From Isotricha intestinalis (lineage: Eukaryota; Ciliophora; Litostomatea; Vestibuliferida; Isotrichidae), in NCBI GenBank assembly GCA_023807065.1, contig JAJJLU010000854.1:1-16279 (forward strand): a DNA stretch of 16,279 nt, in the 5' to 3' direction. A program made the translations under genes and the position numbers. Numbering within the stretch: the stretch's first letter is position 1; every line of letters begins with the position of its first letter. Of the stretch, positions 9,041 to 16,279 are shown piece by piece. The notes under the pieces are model-generated. The model was not told the DNA's origin. It saw only the letters and a program-made list of their open reading frames with translations, and did no database searches.

Positions 9041-9266
9041 GTTTTTATTATTTAAGTTTTTTTTTTGGGTTTTTACATTTTTTTTCATTCTTTTTGACTT
9101 TTTTTTCTAAAGTTTTTATATGTTTGTTTTGTATTTTCATTATTTTTTTTTAGATTTTTCTTTATATTTTATATTATTTATTATTGTTTTTGGAATTATG
9201 AAATTAAAAAGCTTAATTTTTTTTATTTTTTTTCATTTGATAAAAATAAAATTTAAAAATTTGAAA
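9041..9266. promoter_or_regulatory. Tandem spacer: kinesin 3' region and leader of the coiled-coil gene
   Basis: The first two thirds are T-rich with runs of eight or more T, typical of the 3' regions here. The last ~30 bases turn A-rich and lead into the ATG at 9267. A frame open from 9120 crosses this spacer and would add 49 strongly hydrophobic residues to the next gene. I think this is a by-product of T-rich spacer DNA rather than a real membrane anchor. Confidence 0.5.
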
Positions 9267-10703
9267 ATGTGGTCAACAAAATCTTTTTTAGGAGATATTC
9301 ATTATAATTTAAATAAAATAAAGCAAAATTCAAAATATTTTCAATCAAAGAAAATTCATTCATCATCAATGGATAAAAATATATTTCCAATAACAAAATT
9401 AACAAAAACTCCATTTAGAAAATTTTTCAAAAAAAAAAATAATCATACTTCAAATAATACAATAGATATAAATATAAGTGTAAATTATTTAAATAAAGGA
9501 AAGTCACAAGATAATAGTTTATGTAATTCATTAAAATATCCAAATACTTTTATTTCAAATTCAAATCATTATTTAGATAAAAAAATCATTTCATATATTT
9601 CTAAACAACCATCAAATAAAAGAAATAAAAATAAAAATATAAATAATTTAAGTGATTCACATATTATTCATAATAATTTAAATATTTCTTTAACTAATTT
9701 TGGTAGTCCAAAAGAAGATAATTCTTTCATCAATAATCCTATTCTTTTAGGAAAAACTATTGATGAAAGGAAATTTAAATTCAAAAATTCTTTTTCAAAT
9801 TCTGGTTCTTCTAATTTAATTTATAGAGGAATATTAAAAAATAATTTTATTAATAATAATAAACATTATAATAGTATTAAAGATTTAAGTTTTTATAATT
9901 TGAAAAAAGAATTTAATTATAAAAACAATGATTTTAATATTATTAAAAGTAATGATTTAAATAATAATAAAAATAATAATGATTTAAATAATGAAAAAAA
10001 GAATGAATTCAATATGATTAAAAAGAATATGAATGAAGAAATTCAAAAAATAAAAAGCGATGAAAAAGATTTAAGTAAATTAAATGATAAAATATATATA
10101 ATTATTCAAAGTTATTTTACTCGATTTTGTAATTTACTTCAGCAAAATGAAAAAGATGTTGCTTTAAATTTTATATTTCATATTAATGAAATGATATTAT
10201 CTAAAAACAAAGAAATTTCAGAATTAACAAAATCAAATAAAGAATTAGAAAAAAAATTTAATGATTTAAAAAATAATAATAATTCATTTATGAATGAAAA
10301 TATTCAATTAAAGCAAAAATTAGAAAATGTGATTAATAAATTTAATAATAATTTAAATACTAATTTTTCTAAATTTGAAGTTAATAATAATAATAATATA
10401 TTAAATAAATCTATTGAAGAAACAGAATCCTCAGTTAATACAGATGATTTAGAATCAATTAGGTTTTTTGATAAAATATATATGAAAAGAAATTCTTTTT
10501 CTAATTCTCATATTCCTAATTTAAATTTAAATTTTAGTTTAATTAGTCAATGTAAAAACCAAAAACCTCTTCATAATTCAGTTTATAATATTAAAAATAA
10601 TAATGGAAAAAATTATTTAAATAAAACTCAATATAAATCAAAGGGTCATTCTACTATTGCTGATATTAAAAAAAATTATCTGTTTCATTATTTAAAAAAG
10701 TAG
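9267..10703 (+). CDS. Asn/Lys-rich protein with a C-terminal-half coiled coil, function unknown
   Basis: I chose the ATG at 9267 (MWSTKSFLGD), giving 478 residues. The frame is open from an ATG at 9120, but the extra 49 residues are all Phe/Leu/Ile encoded by T-rich DNA, whereas an A-rich leader like those of the neighbours sits right before 9267. The N-terminal half is basic, Ser/Asn-rich and apparently disordered. Counting from 9267, a coiled-coil and helical region spans about residues 245-375. It includes a stretch with less Asn (IIIQSYFTRFCNLLQQ) that may be a small folded helix pair, followed by heptad-like KEISELTKSNKELEKKF. No known domain is recognised. It follows kinesin-2 on the same strand and is two genes from IFT70, so a cytoskeletal or ciliary role is possible but is only a guess from position. 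Confidence 0.72.
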   Translation: MWSTKSFLGDIHYNLNKIKQNSKYFQSKKIHSSSMDKNIFPITKLTKTPFRKFFKKKNNHTSNNTIDINISVNYLNKGKSQDNSLCNSLKYPNTFISNSNHYLDKKIISYISKQPSNKRNKNKNINNLSDSHIIHNNLNISLTNFGSPKEDNSFINNPILLGKTIDERKFKFKNSFSNSGSSNLIYRGILKNNFINNNKHYNSIKDLSFYNLKKEFNYKNNDFNIIKSNDLNNNKNNNDLNNEKKNEFNMIKKNMNEEIQKIKSDEKDLSKLNDKIYIIIQSYFTRFCNLLQQNEKDVALNFIFHINEMILSKNKEISELTKSNKELEKKFNDLKNNNNSFMNENIQLKQKLENVINKFNNNLNTNFSKFEVNNNNNILNKSIEETESSVNTDDLESIRFFDKIYMKRNSFSNSHIPNLNLNFSLISQCKNQKPLHNSVYNIKNNNGKNYLNKTQYKSKGHSTIADIKKNYLFHYLKK

Positions 10704-11552
10704 TTAAAATTCAATTTTATATATAATTTTTTTATTATATCATAAAAATATTTGTAAAAAATTAGTATTTTCATTATATAATTTTTAAAAAGGAAAAATT
10801 TATTTAAATTTTTGTTTAAATTATTTCAAATTTTATAAATTAAAAAATATATTCAATTTATTCAAACAAATTATTAATAAATTCTATATCTCAAAAAATA
10901 TGCATATATAAATAATTGAAAATTTGCTTTAAAAATATTATATTTACGTTAATTCAATTCTTCATCAAAAATGAATAAGATATTTAAATATTTATATTAA
11001 AAAAGAGACTATCAATAAATATTTAAAACAGATTAATATACAATAAAATCTTTATTTTGGTAATTATTTTAATATTTATAAAGAGAATTTATATAACTGT
11101 ATTATGTAAGAAATAAAAAAAGAGTAATTATAAAATTTTTCTTTTTTTTATATATATCCTTTAAATTCAGTATATAATACTTTTAATCATTCTTTTATTA
11201 TAATATATATTATTATTTTATTCTATGATACATATTAATTCAAATAATTCTAGAATAAAGGGATTAATTACCATATTTCAGAAAGAATTAAAGATTAATA
11301 TTTTTTTTTATTTTCAAAAATAGAGAATATTTAAGATTGTTAAGTTTCCCATATTATTAAGAAGAATTAGAAAATAAAGAAGTTATAGTTTCATTTTCTA
11401 AACTCATTATAAAAAATGTTATTTTAAGATAATATTCATATTATTAATTATAAAATAAAAAATGAAGGAATATTAACAATAATAAATTATTCTTTTATTT
11501 ATTATGATTATTATTATTAGTCCTCGATAAATTATAAAAAACTTTATCATAT
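10704..11552. other. Convergent spacer, no gene seen
   Basis: This lies between the 3' ends of the coiled-coil gene (+) and the glycosylase gene (-). It is nearly pure A/T with dense stops on both strands. A slightly more mixed patch around 11260-11410 has no open frame I would trust. No tRNA-like or repeated sequence was seen. Confidence 0.5.
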
Positions 11553-12113
11553 TTATTTTTTTTTGTCTTCCAAAGCGGGAATAATATTTTTCTTATATTC
11601 TTCAACTAATTTATCCATTGGCCATCTTTTTTGATTAGCAGGACTTGTAGAAGGTAAGCAAATACTTTTAATTCCAGTATTTCTTCTACATAATTTTTCA
11701 TATAATTTATAAGATATATTTCCAGTACAAAAAATTTTTGAAATTTCAGAATTTTTAATAATTTCATTAAAATTATTAGGAATTGGATTTTTTATTGATG
11801 AATCACTTGCTCCTTTAATTTCACATTGTTTTATTACATCCCAAAGAGCTATATCATGTTTTAATAAAAATTTTTTTCTTTCTTCTATTGCTTTTTCACC
11901 TTCTTTGTTTTTATAAACAAATTTATGTTCAAAAATTTTTTCCATTACTGGCCAAAAACGATTTAATGGATGCATATAATAAAAACCATTTGAAAATGAT
12001 GCAGGAGAAGGAATTGAACCTAATATTAGGATTTTACTTGTTCCTGAATATACAGGAGAAAATGGATGAGTTACTTTATTTAAACTTTTTTCACTTGTTT
12101 TTTTAGTATTCAT
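11553..12113 (-). CDS. Family 6 uracil-DNA glycosylase superfamily enzyme (hypoxanthine-DNA glycosylase type)
   Basis: This 186-residue protein matches the small single-domain HDG family, which removes deaminated bases, chiefly hypoxanthine, from DNA in base-excision repair. Seen here: HPFSPVY at residues 16-22, ILGSIPSPASF from about residue 30, GFYYMHPLNRFW ending at residue 54, LWDVI and the SDSSIKN motif in the middle, and the C-terminal LPSTSPAN at 153-160. These correspond to the active-site and DNA-binding motifs of the superfamily. Asn51 in the HPxNRFW motif is the likely catalytic residue by family analogy. Length is normal with about 13 extra basic residues at the N terminus, and no clear targeting signal. 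The family is mainly bacterial and archaeal, so lateral gain is likely, although base composition now matches the neighbours. It starts 84 bases after the IFT70 stop on the same strand, so its promoter must be very short or lie inside IFT70. Confidence 0.88.
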   Translation of the reverse strand: MNTKKTSEKSLNKVTHPFSPVYSGTSKILILGSIPSPASFSNGFYYMHPLNRFWPVMEKIFEHKFVYKNKEGEKAIEERKKFLLKHDIALWDVIKQCEIKGASDSSIKNPIPNNFNEIIKNSEISKIFCTGNISYKLYEKLCRRNTGIKSICLPSTSPANQKRWPMDKLVEEYKKNIIPALEDKKK

Positions 12114-12197
12114 TTTTTTTAAAGTATTTTTTGAATTTTTAAAATGTTTAAAAAAATAATATTCATTTAAAAAATTAAAAAAAAATATCTTTATCCA
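12114..12197 (-). promoter_or_regulatory. Short 84-base spacer between IFT70 and the glycosylase gene
   Basis: In the sense of the genes this spacer is T-rich after the IFT70 stop and then A-rich just before the glycosylase ATG (ending AAAAAA). Both the IFT70 3' end and the glycosylase leader must fit here or overlap their neighbours. It is the tightest gene junction in the window. Confidence 0.55.
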
Positions 12198-14156
12198 TTA
12201 TTCCTTATCAACATCACTATAATAATGATCTTTAATTTTCAAAAGCATTTTCTTAAGAAGTCTAGCTTCACTAGAAACAGTACATTTCTCAGCATTTTCT
12301 TCACTTGAATGACTATCAGTAATTTGAGTAGTAATATTTTTCCCATATTTATCAGCATTATCTAAGAAATTAAGTAACTCTAAAAATAATTTATCAGGAA
12401 CACATAAAATTTGTTTAGCTAAATTTTCAATTAAACTTAAAAAGCATCTTTTAGCATAATACCAAGTATCCATATTCATTCTTTTATGAAAATTTTGAAA
12501 AGAAACTAAAATTCTTCCAATACCAAATTCATAATTTCCTTTAGCACAATATAATGTTCCAACAATTAAATTTACTATACAAACATGGAAAAATTGACCA
12601 TCTGGATTAGTTTGCATTGCTTTTGCTTCTTCTTCTTCAACAGTTTTTATTATTTCTTGTGCTTCTTCATTTCTCTGTATCATTATTAATGAAACACATA
12701 AATTTGCTATTACACTTGCAGGAATTGTTAAAATATCTGTTGCATTATTATATACATCCATATAATAATTTATTGCTTCTTTAAAATATGTTTCTTGAAT
12801 AAAATATGCATGTCCTAAATTTATTTTCCATGTTTGATTCTCATTATATATTTCTTGAATATCATTTGATTTTAATATTGATTCTACTGTATCATAATTT
12901 CCTAAATCCCAAAATATTTTCGCTTGTGCTGTTATTACTGGTAAATATTTTTGAAGTATATTTTCATAATTATTCACTATCTTACTAAAGAAATTTTTAT
13001 CTGTATTATTTTTATTATCTTTCATTAATTTATGTTGTTTTTCAATAGCATCTCTATAAATTTTTCCTAATTTTTCAAGTGATTCATAAGCAGCTTCTTT
13101 TGAAGTCCTCATCATACTTAAAGCAGTAATATAAGAAATTTCTTCTTCTGATAAATATTTACTTTTTAAATCTTCATTTTCACTTAAGACATCATGAGCT
13201 AAATCATATTGTTCATATTTACAATATAATATAAGTAAATTTGCAAGTGCTTCAGGAGGACAAGGTGGATTTTTAAGTAAGAAATTTAATTTTTTAAAAG
13301 AATCATCAGGATCTTTCTCAATATTAACAAGAGCTAAATTATGTAAAGTAACAGAATCTAATTCTTCATCTTCTCTTGGAGGCATTTCATTTAAGCATTC
13401 TTTAGCATCATCATTATTACCTAAATGATAATCAATAGCAGCTTTTAAATTATATGCTTCAATTAAACAACTTTCATATAATGCAGGTGAATTAGCAAGT
13501 GATTGTCTTGGCATTCCAGGATCAACTCTACTTTTTAATATTATATCTGGATGATTTTTATTTGCATCTTCTAATATATTTTGTATACATGTATGTGCTG
13601 AAGATAACATTTTTAATTTATAACAACATACTCCTATATTATATTCTATATCAGGAGATTCTCCTAATTTTTTAGCATTTGTAAACATTTGTTGTGCATC
13701 TTCAAATTTATTTTCTTTATATAAAACACATCCTTTACAAACTAAAGTTTCTTGTCTATCTTCACTAGCATTATTTAATATTTTTTCAGAATCACTTAAA
13801 TCATTCATTTGGTATTTAATAGCAAATTGAAGTATACTTTTTTGATGATTGTAATCAGGAGGAATAGCATTAGCAGCTTGAAGAGCTTCTTCATAATTTT
13901 CAGCTTTATAAAGTGCTTGAGCTAAATATATTCTATATTCAACTATTGAAGGATAATATTTTGTTAATTGTTCATACATATCTGCTGCTATTTCATAATT
14001 ACCTGATAAGTAGTTACAATATCCTAACAGAGATAAAGCTGCTCTAGAACGAGGATTACTTTCTAATTGAATATTTAAAATTTTTATTGCTTCCAAATAT
14101 TCTTGATCTTTTATTAACGTGTAGATTTGATTTGTGTATTGACCTTCGATTTGCAT
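12198..14156 (-). CDS. IFT70: IFT70 / TTC30 tetratricopeptide protein, IFT-B subunit
   Basis: This 652-residue protein is close in size to animal TTC30 (about 665). It is built of TPR-like helical pairs along most of its length. The N terminus is highly conserved: ESNPRSRAALSLLGYCNYL near residues 32-50, then YEQLTKYYPSIVEYRIYLAQALYKAENYEEAL. Further TPR-like units run through about residue 190, and from about 420 to 560 (for example NLGHAYFIQETYFKEAINYY). The C-terminal region contains WYYAKRCFLSLIENLAKQ, also typical of the family. IFT70 wraps around IFT52/IFT88 in the IFT-B core and is needed for flagellar assembly and, in animals, tubulin polyglutamylation. The first ATG is used, preceded by an A-rich leader. 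No introns or breaks are seen. Together with kinesin-2 nearby it indicates a flagellated stage. Confidence 0.95.
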   Translation of the reverse strand: MQIEGQYTNQIYTLIKDQEYLEAIKILNIQLESNPRSRAALSLLGYCNYLSGNYEIAADMYEQLTKYYPSIVEYRIYLAQALYKAENYEEALQAANAIPPDYNHQKSILQFAIKYQMNDLSDSEKILNNASEDRQETLVCKGCVLYKENKFEDAQQMFTNAKKLGESPDIEYNIGVCCYKLKMLSSAHTCIQNILEDANKNHPDIILKSRVDPGMPRQSLANSPALYESCLIEAYNLKAAIDYHLGNNDDAKECLNEMPPREDEELDSVTLHNLALVNIEKDPDDSFKKLNFLLKNPPCPPEALANLLILYCKYEQYDLAHDVLSENEDLKSKYLSEEEISYITALSMMRTSKEAAYESLEKLGKIYRDAIEKQHKLMKDNKNNTDKNFFSKIVNNYENILQKYLPVITAQAKIFWDLGNYDTVESILKSNDIQEIYNENQTWKINLGHAYFIQETYFKEAINYYMDVYNNATDILTIPASVIANLCVSLIMIQRNEEAQEIIKTVEEEEAKAMQTNPDGQFFHVCIVNLIVGTLYCAKGNYEFGIGRILVSFQNFHKRMNMDTWYYAKRCFLSLIENLAKQILCVPDKLFLELLNFLDNADKYGKNITTQITDSHSSEENAEKCTVSSEARLLKKMLLKIKDHYYSDVDKE

Positions 14157-15640
14157 TTTTTTTATTTTTTATATGGATTTTTTTTTCAACTTTTTTAATA
14201 TTTTTTTTTCAGAGACGTTTATTTTTTTTTATTTTTTTATTTTTTTAATTTTTTTTCAAAAAGTTGAAAAGATTTTTTAATGTAAATGAACTTTTATTTT
14301 GAGATTTTCAAGTTGGAAAGATAAATATAGAAAAGTTTTAGGAATTTAGTTTTTGATATTTTGCTTGAATGAATAAGATAATGATTTTGAGAAATAATAA
14401 ATTAAATAAATTTATTGTTATGTTTTATTAGATTTTTTCTCTTAAATTATAATCAAAATTGAAAATTGTTTTTAATTCAGTTTTTTAATATGATAATTAA
14501 TATTATTTATATTTGAAGCATTTTTTGAATTAAATTATTTTCATTTATAAAGATATACAATTTGGTAAATAGGATGTATTTAATTTAATCAAAACAAAAA
14601 AATGTCATAACTTTTGTATAATTTATCTTATAATTTTTATTCTTCCATTGAAATTATTTTCAATGTTATAAAGATATTTTTTAAATTTAAAAATAATAAA
14701 ATGTTAATGAAATACTTTTCAGAAAGTTCAAAATTATGTTTTTTTAATTCTTAAAAATTTTAATAATTTAAAGAGCGAATAAGAAATATTGATTGAAATG
14801 ATATAACTTATTAATTTTGTTTCACTATTCAAATGATTCTTATTTTATTTCTTGGGTTATTATAATTCTTTTAATGAAACTATTAATTTTAAAATGATGT
14901 TTTTTTGATTTTTTATTTAATATTCTGTCATTGATGATAATAGTAAATTTAAAGATTATAAAATACATTCAAGAAAAGTTAATAGAGTAGTTTGAACTTT
15001 GAATGATGAAAAATTGTTTTTAGTTAAAAGTATATGAATAAATTCTACAAGAATATTTCTCTTGTATATTGAAAGAGAAAGATTTAATTATGATATTTAC
15101 CTTAAATAAATGTTTTAGAAAAAAAGAAATGAGAAAATCAAAAAATAGAATTATAAAATTCAAAAAGATATCATTCTATGGATTATTTAAAAAATCATTC
15201 AAAGAGAAAACCAAAGACAAAATTAAGATTTAAATGTGAAAATTTAAATGAAATATGATAAAGGATTGAATATCTTATATTTTAATTATTTTAATTTAAA
15301 GTTTATTTCTTTTTTGATAATTAATTTTTATTTTAATTATCTTTTTCTTCACTTATTACTTTTTTTGTTAATTTTGGATTTAATTACTAATAATGCATTA
15401 ACTTTTTTAAGATAAATTTATAAAAATTGAAATAAAATATAATCATATAAGACATATAATCAAATTTATTAACTTATAAAAAATTAAAAATACATTGAAT
15501 CAATACCATTAACACAAATTATTTCTTAAATCGCATTTTAAATTCATTTTATTTTTATATTTTTTATAATGTATATCTTTTTAAACTTTTTAAAACAAAG
15601 TCATACAAAAATCATTTTTCATAAAAATTAAATATAAAAT
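14157..15640. other. Long divergent spacer with IFT70 leader and a weak coding remnant
   Basis: About 1.5 kb separates the IFT70 start (-) from the 196-residue gene (+). The first ~120 bases are the A-rich leader of IFT70 in its own sense. The rest is A/T-rich with many stops. The only protein-like patch is at 14921-15231 (+), listed separately. The last ~60 bases before 15641 are A-rich as in other leaders. Confidence 0.5.
14921..15231 (+). pseudogene. Possible remnant of a coding sequence, unidentified
   Basis: One frame from 14921 reads about 60 residues through two TGA codons (KIHSRKVNRVV, TLNDEKLFLVKSI, INSTRIFLLYIERERF). After a shift, a basic stretch of about 30 residues follows (GLFKKSFKEKTKDKIKI, ending with TAA at 15229-15231). 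The stretch has fewer stops than expected for such A/T-rich DNA, but the excess is small. The two TGA positions follow Val and Ile where Trp could sit, which hints at point decay. No family is recognised. It may be chance. Confidence 0.2.
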
Positions 15641-16231
15641 ATGGAGAACAACACAAATGAGTTACAAATATTTTTCTTAGAATTAAACTCAATCAACCTA
15701 TTTACTCATATAAAAATAGATTTATTTGATAATGATTGGGTTTTAATCAAAAAGAAGGATATTTACTATCAAAAAATAAATAATGATATCTTTAAATATA
15801 AAGATATAATTGTAACAAAATTAAAATTAAAAAATAAAGATTCATCAATTCAAGAATTTAATTTTAATTTATATAAAGGAAAAAATAAATGTGTATGCTT
15901 TTTATCATTATCATTAGCTTTAATTGAATTTTATTTTTTTCAAGATTTTAAAAATTTAAAAGTAGAAGATGTGGATGTTACTAAATATTCAAATGATACA
16001 AAATATAGAAAAAGATTTGTATTAATTAATTGTCCTCCAACAATTAAGATAAATTCTAAAATAACATACTCATTTCCTTATTCATCAGATTCTGAAATGA
16101 ATTCTTTTCAAATTTGTTATTTTGATATAGAAAAAAAAATATATAGTTCAAAAATGATTAAAGAAGAAATTAATAAAAATATTTTTATTAAAGAAATAAT
16201 AGATAAATCTAAAGATTTAAACAATTTTTAA
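15641..16231 (+). CDS. Hypothetical protein, 196 residues
   Basis: This is an uninterrupted frame with native codon use, an ATG (MENNTNELQI) preceded by an A-rich leader, and a TAA stop shortly before the window ends. The composition is mixed (Phe, Ile, Lys, Asp, Asn) with alternating hydrophobic and polar residues, as in a mainly beta folded domain, followed by a lysine-rich helical end (MIKEEINKNIFIKEIIDKSK). A hydrophobic patch CVCFLSLSLALIEFYFF at about residues 84-100 might be a buried strand or helix; it is short for a membrane segment and there is no signal peptide. Other points are a CPP motif near residue 131 and a Ser-rich turn before it joins the last third. I do not recognise a family. 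A longer spliced gene continuing beyond the window cannot be excluded. Confidence 0.65.
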   Translation: MENNTNELQIFFLELNSINLFTHIKIDLFDNDWVLIKKKDIYYQKINNDIFKYKDIIVTKLKLKNKDSSIQEFNFNLYKGKNKCVCFLSLSLALIEFYFFQDFKNLKVEDVDVTKYSNDTKYRKRFVLINCPPTIKINSKITYSFPYSSDSEMNSFQICYFDIEKKIYSSKMIKEEINKNIFIKEIIDKSKDLNNF

Positions 16232-16279
16232 TGATGACTTTCAAATTTTAATAGAAAAACAAAATATTAGTTTAAAAGA

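Noticed and set aside
9120..9266. 49-residue hydrophobic extension that could be a signal anchor of the coiled-coil protein
   Set aside because: It is encoded by T-rich spacer DNA (Phe/Leu/Ile only), and an A-rich leader typical of real starts lies directly before the ATG at 9267.
1899..14156. Alternative genetic code with TAA/TAG read as Gln
   Set aside because: All Gln codons in conserved proteins are CAA/CAG, and the conserved genes end at TAA or TAG at sensible family lengths.
1..16279. tRNA, rRNA or CRISPR content
   Set aside because: I saw no G/C-rich cloverleaf-like segment, no rRNA-like conserved block and no regularly spaced direct repeats.

Overview
The window is a piece of a very AT-rich nuclear genome from a flagellated unicellular eukaryote. 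It carries a kinesin-2 motor and a full-length IFT70/TTC30, which are both ciliary transport proteins, plus a GRIP-domain golgin and a MORN-SAM-protein kinase fusion. All reading frames use TAA/TAG/TGA as stops, so the code is standard and ciliates that recode TAA/TAG are unlikely. No intron is needed in any gene. Long asparagine/lysine-rich tracts, A-rich leaders before each ATG and near-pure A/T intergenic DNA fit an anaerobic chytrid (Neocallimastigomycota-like) or an AT-rich anaerobic protist. I cannot decide between these from the sequence alone.

Layout: 1-16 is a short C-rich tandem motif at the very edge, possibly telomeric. 17-1898 is gene-poor and holds what looks like a decayed gene on the minus strand (about 506-1545). 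1899-4169 (+) is the MORN-SAM-TKL kinase. 4965-6194 (-) is the golgin, convergent with the kinase. A 374-base divergent spacer leads to kinesin-2 at 6569-9040 (+), followed by an Asn-rich coiled-coil orphan (best start 9267, ends 10703, +). 11553-12113 (-) is a bacterial-type family 6 (hypoxanthine) DNA glycosylase, lying 84 bases downstream of IFT70 at 12198-14156 (-). A 1.5 kb spacer follows, then an orphan 196-residue gene at 15641-16231 (+).

Functionally, kinesin-2 and IFT70 act in the same process: kinesin-2 drives anterograde intraflagellar transport trains, and IFT70 is an IFT-B subunit. The golgin belongs to Golgi vesicle tethering, the kinase to signalling (MORN repeats suggest membrane association), and the glycosylase to base-excision repair. 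There is no operon logic here. The most interesting signals are the edge repeat with its adjacent decayed gene, the three-domain kinase with an altered HRD motif, the abrupt codon-usage switch inside the kinesin motor domain, and the bacterial-type glycosylase in a eukaryotic context.
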